Shown here piece after piece: positions 16,586 through 25,101 of a stretch of 44,619 nucleotides of DNA (position 1 is its first letter; each line of letters begins with the position of its first letter). The notes below the pieces were generated by a model. It searched no databases, was not told the origin of the DNA, and saw only the letters and a program-made list of their open reading frames with translations. The stretch comes from Candidatus Poribacteria bacterium (lineage in GTDB: Bacteria; Poribacteria; WGA-4E; JAJDTR01): NCBI GenBank assembly GCA_022827055.1, contig JAJDTR010000165.1:81682-126300 (forward strand), read 5' to 3'. The translations under genes and the position numbers were made by a program.

Positions 16586-17857
16586 ATGTCACAAGAATTA
16601 GCCGTACACGGCGGAAAACGAACGGTACCCGAGGGATTTGTCCAAACCTGGCCCTATGTTACGGAAGCCGACCAAGAGGCTGTGATGGACGTATTCAAAT
16701 CCGCTAGAATCACCGATCAGCAGCGGATCCAATCCGAAGGTCTCACAAAAGAGTGGGCTGAATACATGGGCGTGAAATACTGTATTCCCGTAAACAGCGG
16801 CACCGCCGCGCTTCACTTGTGTGTGGCAGCCGTGGGTATAGAACCGGGCGACGAGGTGATTGTTCCCGCGTTTACCTTCTGGGCAACTGCGGCAGCAGTG
16901 TTGCACCATAACGCCATACCTGTTTTTGTGGACATCGATCCGAGGACGTACTGCATAGATCCGAATCTAATTGAAGACAAGATAACGGAAAGAACAAAAG
17001 CCATCATGCCCGTGCATATTCACGGCATGCCCGCGGACATGGACGCCGTGCTTGAGATAGCCGAGAAGCACAACCTGAAAGTGATAGAGGATGTCGCTCA
17101 GGCGCATGGCGCAAGGTACAAAAGCCGCCTGTGCGGTTCTATGGGTGACGCCGCGGGATATAGCACGCAGGCGTCAAAAACCCTTAGCAGCGGCTGCCAA
17201 GGCGGGTTATTCACGACCAGTGACGAAACTGCGCACGAGAGAGCCAAGTTATTGCAGTATTTCGGGGAGATTGTCGTGCCCGGACGAGAGCGGGAAGAGC
17301 AGGAATACAATGCCTACGGACTGGGCTGGATGTATCGGGGAGACATGTTCAGTCAAGCGTTCATTAGAAGTCAACTCAAGAGACTTGATGAAAACAACAG
17401 CCTCCGCATCAGAAACTGTGACTTTCTTACGGAGCATCTGAGGGAGATTGAAGGTATCGCAACTCCCTTTGTGCCAGACGAGTGTGATCCGGTTTATTAC
17501 AACTACGTGGTGGGCTTTAAGCCGGGGGAACTGGGGCTGGATATCCCTCCGAGAATACTACGTGACAAGGTGCAGGATGCCATGAAAGCGGAAGGCGTAC
17601 CGATGGGGCTATGGCAGCGTCTACCTGTCCCCGCGCAGGAGATATTCCAAAATGGGGTCGGGTACGGCAAGGGTTGCCCTTGGAAATGCCACAATTCCAG
17701 CGTGGAGTATAGACCGGACGACTACCCAAAGGCTGCCGAATTTATTGACTCACACTGTTACGTTTTCGACGTGAATCCTCCCAACGACCTTGAGCTAATG
17801 GGCATGTACGTCGAAGCATTCCGGAAGGTGATGGGCAATCTGGATCAAATACTATAG
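16586..17857 (+). CDS. DegT/DnrJ/EryC1/StrS-family PLP aminotransferase
   Basis: A 423-residue PLP enzyme of the sugar aminotransferase superfamily. It shows VNSGTAALHL (phosphate binding, about residues 69-78), PAFTFWATAAAV, VIEDVAQAHGA (cofactor aspartate about 168) and K198 in YSTQASKTLSSG as the Schiff-base lysine. ATG 16586 has AAAGGAG upstream; the longer frame from 16412 runs through repeat D and is not credible. Such enzymes transaminate keto-sugars for surface polysaccharides or act on aminocyclitols. No partner sugar-biosynthesis gene is adjacent, so the product is unknown. Confidence 0.85.
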   Translation: MSQELAVHGGKRTVPEGFVQTWPYVTEADQEAVMDVFKSARITDQQRIQSEGLTKEWAEYMGVKYCIPVNSGTAALHLCVAAVGIEPGDEVIVPAFTFWATAAAVLHHNAIPVFVDIDPRTYCIDPNLIEDKITERTKAIMPVHIHGMPADMDAVLEIAEKHNLKVIEDVAQAHGARYKSRLCGSMGDAAGYSTQASKTLSSGCQGGLFTTSDETAHERAKLLQYFGEIVVPGREREEQEYNAYGLGWMYRGDMFSQAFIRSQLKRLDENNSLRIRNCDFLTEHLREIEGIATPFVPDECDPVYYNYVVGFKPGELGLDIPPRILRDKVQDAMKAEGVPMGLWQRLPVPAQEIFQNGVGYGKGCPWKCHNSSVEYRPDDYPKAAEFIDSHCYVFDVNPPNDLELMGMYVEAFRKVMGNLDQIL

Positions 17858-17892
17858 TCATCTTTCATTCATATTTTTCCATTGGTAGCGCC

Positions 17893-17970
17893 CCATTATT
17901 CCTATCGGAATAATTCATTCAGCAAGTAACACGTTCTGGTCGGAGTCCCTTTCCTCGATCCAGAGGATCA
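17893..17970. repeat. Direct repeat, copy 1 (about 78 bp)
   Basis: CCATTATTCCTATCGGAATA through CGATCCAGAGGATC. It nearly matches 18429-18505, with only a few differences by eye. Repeat D follows directly (17965 on), and a shared TGTCAATAGAA segment lies about 70 bp further in copy 1 (18041) but directly next in copy 2. Confidence 0.75.
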
Positions 17971-18390
17971 AACGAGTGAATAGCGAGTGATCAAGTGAGT
18001 GAATAACGAGCGCGATAGAAATTCCATAGAGATCCTAGATGTCAATAGAAGGCGACGTGTCCAGATTTCCGCGCTCCAGGGAGATCAAGTGACCGAATAG
18101 GGAACGCGATAGAGATCCTCATAGGGATCAAGTTAAGCGTTTCACGGGGCAGGTTGCACAGTTTCAATGTCTCAATCTGTTGGTTCCCACGTAATCTTGG
18201 ACGAAAGAATCCTTTTTAATTCATCAGTCGGTCCGATTAAGAAGATGTTCCATAGCGACCGTTTTCGTAGGGGCGGGGTTCCCCCGCCCGATAGGGACAA
18301 GTGTTAGTAATTTCACGAGGGAATTTCCCTGCAATACTAAGCGAAATCTCTTAAATTGATCCTTATGGGGAACGCGATAGAGATCCTCCA
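17965..18390. repeat. Cluster of repeat D units
   Basis: Units at about 17965-18028 (a partial tandem of two), 18081-18119 and 18358-18390 share GATCAAG...GAATA...GCGCGATAGA. Between them is a GC-rich hairpin at 18271-18289 (GGGCGGGG, TT, CCCCCGCCC). The whole stretch from 17858 to 18820 holds no gene. Confidence 0.6.
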
Positions 18391-18428
18391 TGTGGTGTAT
18401 TGCTAGATAGTGTTACTTGAGAGCACGC

Positions 18429-18505
18429 CATTATCCCTGTCGGAATAATTCATTCAGCAAGTAACACGTTCTGGTCAGAGTCCCTTTCCTCGATCCAGAG
18501 GATCG
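18429..18505. repeat. Direct repeat, copy 2 (about 77 bp)
   Basis: Second copy of 17893-17970, 536 bp downstream in the same orientation. It is followed by GAAATGTCAATAGAATGCGACATGTCC, similar in pieces to 18037-18062. Another repeat D unit lies at 18639-18677. Confidence 0.75.
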
Positions 18506-18820
18506 AAATGTCAATAGAATGCGACATGTCCAGAGTGCCGCACTCCAGAGGAGTGCAATGTGGAGTGTTACTTGATAGTATTGTTATACTTTGCGACCTC
18601 TTGTAGCGTGCGCATTGTGATCATGCGACTGAACAAGGAGATCAAGCGAGCGAATAGCGAGCGCGATAGCCAATCCTGCGATAGTAGATCCCATAGCGCA
18701 TGCAACAGAAATCTTCGCGAATTCCGACACTTCACTGTTCATGTGAAATGAATCAGGAAAAACGACCAAGATAGTATCAATCTCTTCTCCCTCAATAAGA
18801 GTTTGTAACTGTTTGCTACT

Positions 18821-19003
18821 TATACCATTTCGCTTGAATTATAGTGCATAAAATGTCTTAACTATAGCATTCACATATCCCGTAGGCGGGGCATCTTGCC
18901 CCGCCGGCTTTGTGCGGAGGCAAGACATCTTGTTCCGGTTCGCGCAATTTTCTTTACCTGATTTACGCGGTCAATGCGCAATCATTTTAAAGAAATGGTA
19001 TTA
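18821..19003. mobile_element. MITE-like element A, copy 1 (183 bp)
   Basis: Ends TATACCATTTC and GAAATGGTATTA form inverted repeats. Its reverse complement matches 20497-20678 at roughly 80% by eye over the full length, including a central GGCGGGGC/GCCCCGCC hairpin and AAAGCCGGC. No coding capacity. The right end shares TTA with the left end of element B2 at 19001. Confidence 0.7.
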
Positions 19004-19135
19004 GAGCCCGTTTGAAAAGTAGGCGGCAAAGCCATTTTTGGTCATTTGAGGGTCAAAATCATCGGATTTTCAAGACGTTTACCCCAAAATGACCTCTCTC
19101 GAAGACGGATTTGGACTCTTCAAGCAGGTTCTTAA
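19001..19135. mobile_element. MITE-like element B, copy 2 (about 135 bp, degraded)
   Basis: The left end TTAGAGCCCGTTTGAAAAGT pairs imperfectly with the right end at 19113-19135 (ACTCTTCAAGCAGGTTCTTAA). The inside starts AGGCGGCAAAGCCATT, matching copy 3. No gene. Confidence 0.5.
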
Positions 19136-19210
19136 CATCCCTTGTACCGTAGACATATTTCCCGGTCTCCGAATCAGATTTCAATCTACATTTTTTCGCA
19201 CCGAGTCGTT

Positions 19211-19788
19211 TTAGAACCTGTTTGAAAAGTGGGTGGCAAAGCCAATCGTCGGTCTTATGAAGGACAGAATCATCTATAATCGCTTTGTCGCAAACAGCAT
19301 TTTTCCAACCTGTATCTCTGTTCTCGTCCTTCCTACAATCTATCCTTCAAAGGGGTGCCACATTTCGGATTTTTGTCCACATTTGTGGCACCTGGCACAA
19401 ACCCTTACAAGACAAGGGTTTGAACGCCTTTTAAGCCGAATTTTCCCAAATTGTGTCCATATTTGTGGCACCCCTTTGCATTTCACTGTGGACCGCCATC
19501 CCTCGACTGGAAAAGCCCTAGAACCCCCGTGTAGTCTTGACGCAGCGTATTCACCAAGTCTAAATTGAAGTATGATTTTGGTTTTGGCATGGACTTTGCT
19601 GTATATTACGGCTGAATCTTGAGTTACTATGGACACTCAAACCATCTTGATTACCAATCTGTTTAAATTTTCTAGATGCGCCTTTCGGGAAAGGCGCATT
19701 GGGACGTTAAAGACTCGGAAGTTGGACAATTTTGACCTCCAAATTGCTGAAACATGGTTTGCTATCTAATTTCCAAATAGGTTCTAAA
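19211..19788. mobile_element. Element B, copy 3 (about 578 bp) with internal structured repeats
   Basis: The left end TTTAGAACCTGTTTGAAAAG at 19211 and the right end CCAAATAGGTTCTAAA at 19773-19788 are inverted. Inside, AAAGGGGTGCCACA (19349-19362) and TGTGGCACCCCTTT (19464-19477) are a perfect 14-bp inverted pair. Two direct copies of a TTTGTGGCACC block and a hairpin AAACCCTT/AAGGGTTT (19399-19421) also lie inside. No recognisable gene. The right end stops 11 bp before ATG 19800, which has a strong AAAGGAG. Confidence 0.5.
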
Positions 19789-19979
19789 GGAGAAAAACAA
19801 TGAAAGGAATTTTTGAGTTTATAGGATTGCTCAACGATAGTAAGGAAAGAATCGCCGCATTTACATCCGTAAGAAACGAGCCGGCGCTTCTACTTAAAAC
19901 CCCCGATGAAACGGAAAGCCCGACTTTCAATTTAACGAATTTGGGCCTTACATCAGCGCAATGTTATTGGGAGCATATC

Positions 19980-20366
19980 ATGAAAAACTGCATTTCAGCG
20001 TTCATTTTGATGACTATCGTTATGTTGGCAGGGTGTGACAACCAAGGAACAATTCCAAACGTGCTTGCTCAAATCGACGGTTCGCATGAGCAACTAGAAA
20101 TTACGTGCAAACGTTTAACCTTAGTCGATGACGAAGGCACTCCCAGATTAACACTGTTTACAGATTCAAAGACTGGAGACCCTGGTATCACAATGTCGGG
20201 CAATAGTGGCAGATTGCACATGAACTTAGGAACACATGGTGTGCGAATTGTTATGGAATCCAGCCTGGGAGAAGCAAGGATAACGTTAGAAGCTGATGAT
20301 TCTGAAGCGAGTATTACTCTCGCAGACGAAAATGGACGTATAGAACTTATTCCGCCTCGAAAGTGA
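19980..20366 (+). CDS. Small lipoprotein with repeated beta-strand motifs
   Basis: A 128-residue protein starting MKNCISAFILMTIVMLAGC. The hydrophobic signal ends in the lipobox LAGC, so Cys19 would be lipid-modified and the protein anchored to a membrane. The mature part has a recurring pattern of short strands and turns (LTLVDDEGTPRLTLF, ARITLEADDSEASITLADENGR), as in repeat-containing bacterial proteins of unknown function. The ATG has GGGAG upstream. The frame is also open from ATG 19800 with an excellent AAAGGAG, which would add 60 residues before the signal and hide the lipobox; I prefer 19980. The gene lies between inverted copies of element A. Confidence 0.6.
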   Translation: MKNCISAFILMTIVMLAGCDNQGTIPNVLAQIDGSHEQLEITCKRLTLVDDEGTPRLTLFTDSKTGDPGITMSGNSGRLHMNLGTHGVRIVMESSLGEARITLEADDSEASITLADENGRIELIPPRK

Positions 20367-20499
20367 AACGCTTAAGCGGTATGCGATCAATGTCTATTGG
20401 CATAACCCCGGTAGCACAGGTAAGGAAGGAGAGGTCATGCTATCTTCTCCAGAAGGTATGACGCAAGGGGAAAAATGGATTGAGGATTATTCCCGCTAA
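20359..20499 (+). pseudogene. C-terminal remnant of an unidentified gene
   Basis: The frame one base ahead of the lipoprotein gene reads ETLKRYAINVYWHNPGSTGK, then EGEVMLSSPEGMTQG and EKWIEDYSR before a stop at 20497-20499. It has protein-like composition but no start codon or upstream homology. The stop TAA is the first three bases of element A copy 2, so the element may have cut a gene. Family not recognised. Confidence 0.3.
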
Positions 20500-20678
20500 T
20501 ACCATTTCTCTAAAATGCTTGTGCATTGATCGCGTGAATCAGGTCAAGAAATTTGCATGGAGCGGAACAAGAAGTCTTTTCTCCGTGCAAAGCCGGCGGG
20601 GCAAGATGCCCCGCCTACGTGTAAGTGGGCGATATATTTACGACATCATATGCACTGTTATTCACGAGAAATGGTATA
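20497..20678. mobile_element. MITE-like element A, copy 2 (182 bp, inverted)
   Basis: Reads TAATACCATTTCTC at the left and GAGAAATGGTATA at the right. It is an inverted copy of 18821-19003. The central GGCGGGGCAAGATGCCCCGCC-like hairpin is at about 20588-20608. No coding capacity. Confidence 0.7.
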
Positions 20679-20755
20679 ATTACTTGGGGGCTTTTAAGCC
20701 TAAGATACAGAGGACGGCGCGCTTCTACCTATAGTATTCGATTGTAATTCCCGAC

Positions 20756-22291
20756 TTACCGATTCCAAAAACTTCTGTCCAAACTGCGATACTGTATCGC
20801 TTCCGAAACATGCTCCCCCTCGATGGTCGGGCTGTCCCCAAGGTCGGCGATGGTACGCGCAACCTTCAGAATTCGGTCATACGCGCGGGCGCTAAGACCG
20901 AGTTGCGTGATGGCAACCCGCAGCAACTCTTGGGCATCCTCCTCGACCTTGCAGAACTCGCGGAGGTGTTTGGATTCCATATTCGCGTTGCAGTATACCG
21001 TCGTTTGAGCGAAACGATCCTGTTGGATACGGCGCGCGGTCTGTACGCGCTTACGAATATCCCCCGACGGCTCGCCTGCGAAGTCGCTCGACAGATCTTT
21101 GTATTTGACAGCCGGAACCTCAACCTGCAAGTCGATCCGGTCAAGCAGCGGACCCGAAATGCGAGAGATGTAGTTCTGAATCTGCTGCGGCGAGCATCTG
21201 CAGTCGCGGGTCGAATCGCCGAAAAACCCGCACGGGCACGGGTTCATCGCGGACACAAGCATGAAATTCGCGGGATAGGTGTAAGACGCCGCCGCCCGGG
21301 CAATCGTCACGTGCCCGTCCTCAAGCGGTTGGCGCATCACCTCAAGTACATTTTTGCGGAACTCCGGCAACTCGTCCAGAAACAGCACGCCGTTGTGCGA
21401 GAGGCTGACCTCGCCGGGGTGTGGAAACTTCCCGCCGCCGATCAATCCGGCATCCGAGATGGTGTGGTGCGGCGAACGGTAGGGGCGCGTGGCTATCAGC
21501 GGCACGTCATCTGCCAAAAAGCCCATAATGCTGTGAATCTTTGTCGTCTCAAGTGCCTCGTCCAGTGTCATGTCGGGCAGGATGGTCGGAATCCGCTTGG
21601 CAATCATGGTTTTGCCCGATCCCGGCGGTCCAATCATAATCAGATTATGCCCGCCCGCGGCGGCAACCTCGATAGCCCGCTTGACGTGTTCCTGCCCCTT
21701 CACGTCGACGAAGTCAATCATATACTCCGAGTGCTGCTGAAACGCCTCCCGAATGTCGTACTTAAACGGTTCAATGCTGCGTTCGCCGTTCAGGAACTGA
21801 ACCGCTTCCTGCAGTGATTCCACGGGGTAAATATTCAACTCATCAACAATTGCGCCTTCCTTGGCATTCGCTTTTGGTAGAATGGCACCGGTGAACCCCT
21901 TCTCTTTGGCATTGATCGCAGTCGGCAGACAACCCCGCACCGAGCGGATGCTCCCGTCAAGCGCCAATTCCCCCAATACCAGCGTTTTGTCAAAGCGGTC
22001 GCTACGGACTTGCGCCGTAGCCGCCAAGACCCCCAGAGCTATCGGCAGGTCGAAGGCAGATCCCTCCTTGCGCACATCGGCAGGCGCGAGATTAGCCGTG
22101 ATTCGGGTCGTCGGAAAATAGAAACCGGAATTCTTGATTGCCGCTGCCACTCGCTCGCGGCTCTCCTTTACCGCGCTATCCGGCAGCCCGACCGTATTGA
22201 AGGCGGGCAGTCCATCCGCGATGTCAATCTCTACCTGAACAATGTAGGCATCAATGCCCATGACTGCGCTGCTCTGCACCGTGGCAAGCAT
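20756..22291 (-). CDS. comM: YifB/ComM family Mg-chelatase-like AAA+ ATPase
   Basis: A 511-residue protein. The N-terminal ChlI-like domain (residues about 20-140) has FNTVGLPDSAVKESRERV and NLAPADVRKEGSAFDLPIAL. The AAA+ core has Walker A GPPGSGKT (221-228) and Walker B GVLFLDELPEF (301-311). A cysteine-rich insert follows (NPCPCGFF and CRCSP), then sensor and arginine motifs (SGPLLDRIDL). The ComM branch acts as a hexameric helicase that extends branch migration of single-stranded DNA during natural transformation. Length and motifs are standard. GAAGAGG lies upstream of ATG 22291. Confidence 0.9.
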   Translation of the reverse strand: MLATVQSSAVMGIDAYIVQVEIDIADGLPAFNTVGLPDSAVKESRERVAAAIKNSGFYFPTTRITANLAPADVRKEGSAFDLPIALGVLAATAQVRSDRFDKTLVLGELALDGSIRSVRGCLPTAINAKEKGFTGAILPKANAKEGAIVDELNIYPVESLQEAVQFLNGERSIEPFKYDIREAFQQHSEYMIDFVDVKGQEHVKRAIEVAAAGGHNLIMIGPPGSGKTMIAKRIPTILPDMTLDEALETTKIHSIMGFLADDVPLIATRPYRSPHHTISDAGLIGGGKFPHPGEVSLSHNGVLFLDELPEFRKNVLEVMRQPLEDGHVTIARAAASYTYPANFMLVSAMNPCPCGFFGDSTRDCRCSPQQIQNYISRISGPLLDRIDLQVEVPAVKYKDLSSDFAGEPSGDIRKRVQTARRIQQDRFAQTTVYCNANMESKHLREFCKVEEDAQELLRVAITQLGLSARAYDRILKVARTIADLGDSPTIEGEHVSEAIQYRSLDRSFWNR

Positions 22292-22349
22292 ATTTACCTC
22301 TTCTCCATATCTTTACTTCTAGCGCTACGAAATGAAAAACTTCCCAAAC

Positions 22350-22550
22350 GATCAAGAGAGCGAGTGCGATAGGATTCCCATAAAAATCCTCTTCTCGACT
22401 TTGCACATGTGTAGGGTGCGATCAACCAAGCGAAAAGCGATCAACCGACTGATTAGGATCAAGCATGCGAATAGCACGCGCGATAGAGATCCCCGCGATA
22501 GAAAATCCCCTACGATAGAAATCCCCTGCGCACCAGCCTTTAAAAAAGCC
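22350..22550. repeat. Repeat D cluster inserted in a GTAGGGTG hairpin
   Basis: At 12340-12360 the hairpin reads GTAGGGTGCGCACTGCGCAC as one unit. Here GTAGGGTGCG (22411-22420) and CTGCGCACCAGCC (22526 on) are split by 105 bp of repeat D units (22421-22525). Another D unit lies at 22350-22378. 22292-22625 holds no gene. Confidence 0.65.
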
Positions 22551-22625
22551 AGAGGGGGGAAGGTGTATAACAGAGGGAAACACAAACACAGGCTTACAGA
22601 AGATTTTCAACAATCTCGCCTCCTC

Positions 22626-24110
22626 CTATATCGGCCCAACCCGCCGCGGCCCCCTATCCATCGCCAGCATGGACGAATCATAACTTCGCTTCATCAATTC
22701 GAGTTTTAACCCCTGGCTACTGCGCTTATCCCACAGGTTCTCAAACTCATCTGGATCGGCTTCCAAGTCGTAGAGCTCCCCGTGTCGATGCCCGTGATAC
22801 ACCACCAGCTTATGCGACCTATCTCGGTACATCGTGGCAAAAGTGCCATCCGGCATGTCGACGGCATCGTAGTATTCGCATCGGACGAAGTCACGGTGAT
22901 GGTCTCCCGAGACCTCCCCCCGTAGGATGGGCAACAGCGATCGTCCCTGCATCTCGTCGGGCACCTCCAATCCAGCCAACTCCAGCAGCGTCGGCGCTTT
23001 GTCGAGGAGTTCTACCAGTGCATCGCTCTTCAATCCGGACTCGAAGTGTCCGGGCCAGGAAAAAATGAGCGGTACGCGCACCAGTCCCTCGTAGAACCGG
23101 CACCCCTTCTGGATCAATCCGTGATCGCCCAGCATTTCCCCGTGATCGCTGGTGAAAAGAATCACCGTCTTCTCACGCTGTCCGGTTTCCTCCAGCGTTT
23201 CAAGGATACGCCCCACCTGATCATCAATCAGCTTAATCATCGCGTAATAGGCAGCCTGCAAGCTTTTGGCATCCCGTGCGCTCCGTGAATCGGCATCAGC
23301 CGCGGTTGGCGACCTTGGAGATTGCGGCACAATCGGGTTTTTGATATCCAGCTTGTCCGGAGATTGCCCCCTAGATTGAAAATCAACGGCTTCTAGTCTC
23401 TTCTGCTGTTCTAGGTCGGTTTCGCGAAATAGCGGTCCGGGCATCTCCGCGGGATCAAACATCTCCCTGTAAGACTGTGGCGGATTGAAGGGCGGATGGG
23501 GATCATAGATATTCACGCTCGCGAGCCAAGGTTGTTCTCGGTCCTCCCGGATAAAATCAATCGTCTTTTCCGCGCACCAGGTGGTTTGATGGAGTTCAGC
23601 CGGTACGCCCTCAACGTTCGCAATTAACTCCCCAAGGATATGCCCTTTTTCTCGCACCCAGTCCGCATAATCGTGCCCCTTTTCCCAGTCATCACGGGGC
23701 GCGTGGCTGTACTGCCAATATCGGTACCCGTCGTTCGCACGCCGCTCGACGCGTCCGTACGCACTGGCGAGGTGCAGCTTCCCGATTAGCCCGCAATCGT
23801 AGCCGGCTTTCGCCAATATGCGGGTAACCAAGGGCGGATCGTCCGGGAAATATTCGTTCCCGTTACCGTTGACGTGCACGGTGCTTGGATACATTCCGGT
23901 TAGAAAACTCGCCCGGCTGGGCGTGCATATCGGACTCTGACAGAAGGCATGGGTGAAGGCGACTCCATCTTGCACCAACCGGTCAATATTCGGCGTTGAA
24001 ACATGCGGATTTCCCAAGGCGCCGATAGTGTCGTATCGTTGCTGGTCCGTGCAAATCCAGAGGATGTTCGGAAGTAGGTCTCCTTTGCTCGGCCTATTGT
24101 TGGTAAGCAT
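22626..24110 (-). CDS. Sulfatase (formylglycine-dependent)
   Basis: A 494-residue type I sulfatase of the alkaline-phosphatase superfamily. PNILWICTDQQRYDTIG carries the metal-binding D22. The activation motif is C62-T-P-S-R66, where the cysteine would be oxidised to formylglycine. GLIGKLHLA (K111) and LFTSDHGEMLGDHGL supply further active-site residues. No signal peptide is visible, so it may act in the cytoplasm. Members of this group desulfate carbohydrates or, in some branches, hydrolyse choline-sulfate or phosphonate esters. GAGGAG lies three bases before the ATG. No sulfatase-maturing enzyme gene is nearby. Confidence 0.9.
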   Translation of the reverse strand: MLTNNRPSKGDLLPNILWICTDQQRYDTIGALGNPHVSTPNIDRLVQDGVAFTHAFCQSPICTPSRASFLTGMYPSTVHVNGNGNEYFPDDPPLVTRILAKAGYDCGLIGKLHLASAYGRVERRANDGYRYWQYSHAPRDDWEKGHDYADWVREKGHILGELIANVEGVPAELHQTTWCAEKTIDFIREDREQPWLASVNIYDPHPPFNPPQSYREMFDPAEMPGPLFRETDLEQQKRLEAVDFQSRGQSPDKLDIKNPIVPQSPRSPTAADADSRSARDAKSLQAAYYAMIKLIDDQVGRILETLEETGQREKTVILFTSDHGEMLGDHGLIQKGCRFYEGLVRVPLIFSWPGHFESGLKSDALVELLDKAPTLLELAGLEVPDEMQGRSLLPILRGEVSGDHHRDFVRCEYYDAVDMPDGTFATMYRDRSHKLVVYHGHRHGELYDLEADPDEFENLWDKRSSQGLKLELMKRSYDSSMLAMDRGPRRVGPI

Positions 24111-24232
24111 AAACTCCTCTGCATATGCGAGCTATCGGTTGGCGCCTTGTACACTGTCAGGTAGATTATGGCAGATTAGGACTCTCGCAGTTGGAAATCC
24201 CAGATTTTTGGCACAGATTGATATGCTTCATA

Positions 24233-24697
24233 TTAGACTTCAAGGAATCGTGTCTCAAAGAAAGGCTTGAAACCCATTTGAGCCCAGAATGCCGAGGCTT
24301 CCGGGTTCTGTACGTTAAAATTTACTTCGACCCGCTGTACATTTTGTGACCGAAACCAACCAATGCACGACTGAAAAAGTTGCCTGCCGATGCCCTTCCT
24401 CTTGTGAGATGTCGCAACCACAAGTTCGTTAATTTGCCCGACACGCCCTGTGTCTACTGGTCGTTTTATAATACCCCAGATATATCCGACTATCTTGCCA
24501 GTCTCATGACGCCATGTGAATAGCACTTCGCCTTCGTCTTCTACCGCACTTCTGAACTGTATCTGTTTGTGGTTGAGAACTCCCTCCGTCAAGTCGAGCA
24601 GATGACAGAATGTGTTCTGTGATTTAACGCCGTCACGGAAAACTTCGACAATTCCCTCTATATCAGCCAGTCTCGCTCTCTCTATTGTCACGGTCAT
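24233..24697 (-). CDS. GNAT-family N-acetyltransferase
   Basis: A 154-residue GCN5-related acetyltransferase. The acetyl-CoA binding motif is INELVVATSHKRKGIGRQLF (with R/KGIG at about residue 105). A late motif FNVQNPEASAFWAQMGF follows. The substrate cannot be inferred. A promoter resembling that of the helicase gene lies about 160 bp upstream (24861-24889). Confidence 0.85.
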   Translation of the reverse strand: MTVTIERARLADIEGIVEVFRDGVKSQNTFCHLLDLTEGVLNHKQIQFRSAVEDEGEVLFTWRHETGKIVGYIWGIIKRPVDTGRVGQINELVVATSHKRKGIGRQLFQSCIGWFRSQNVQRVEVNFNVQNPEASAFWAQMGFKPFFETRFLEV

Positions 24698-24860
24698 CTT
24701 CCGGTATTATCCAGTTTGACAACAGCGTAGGCATTGATTTCCACGACTGCCCGGTACCGTAGTAAGCATGGCTATCTCTTCTCCACATCACGAAATCGAG
24801 CGTGCGTCGCATAAACTCCTACGAATTATTCGGGATTTTCATCTGTTCACATGCGTCATA

Positions 24861-24889
24861 TTCTAGCAGAAGGCATGTATACGGTCAAC
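24861..24889 (-). promoter_or_regulatory. Promoter upstream of the acetyltransferase
   Basis: On the minus strand, -35 TTGACC (24884-24889), 17-bp spacer, -10 TAGAAT (24861-24866) preceded by TGC. About 75 bp around it matches the region upstream of the helicase gene (30283-30350). A 5' UTR near 158 nt would be long for this gene. Confidence 0.55.
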
Positions 24890-24933
24890 TCCGTTACACA
24901 AAAAACAGCTAGGTTGGGACTTACGTAGTTCTC

Positions 24934-24961
24934 GTAGGGAACGCAGATCTGCGTTCCCTAC
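24934..24961. repeat. Perfect 28-bp palindrome
   Basis: GTAGGGAACGCA, GATC, TGCGTTCCCTAC. It could fold into a 12-bp stem in RNA or bind a dimeric protein. It lies in the gene-free stretch 24698-25101, which also holds a repeat D unit at about 25028-25068. Confidence 0.7.
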
Positions 24962-25101
24962 AATCTGAATTGCGCAAGGTCTTCATCCAAGGGTTCGCGG
25001 CAAAATCTTCTTAAGGTCTATAGGTTGGAATCAAGCGAGTGGGTAGCGAGTAGCATTTTCTATCGCCTTAGGAACTCTATCATAATCGATTGCCGATACA
25101 A

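Noticed and set aside
19800..19979. Longer start of the lipoprotein gene despite a strong ribosome site
   Set aside because: It would bury the signal and lipobox at about residue 80. Possibly a separate short frame or remnant; left undecided in favour of 19980.
12313..20678. Insertion sequence with transposase
   Set aside because: No frame in the repeat regions resembles a transposase; only short elements with inverted ends are seen.
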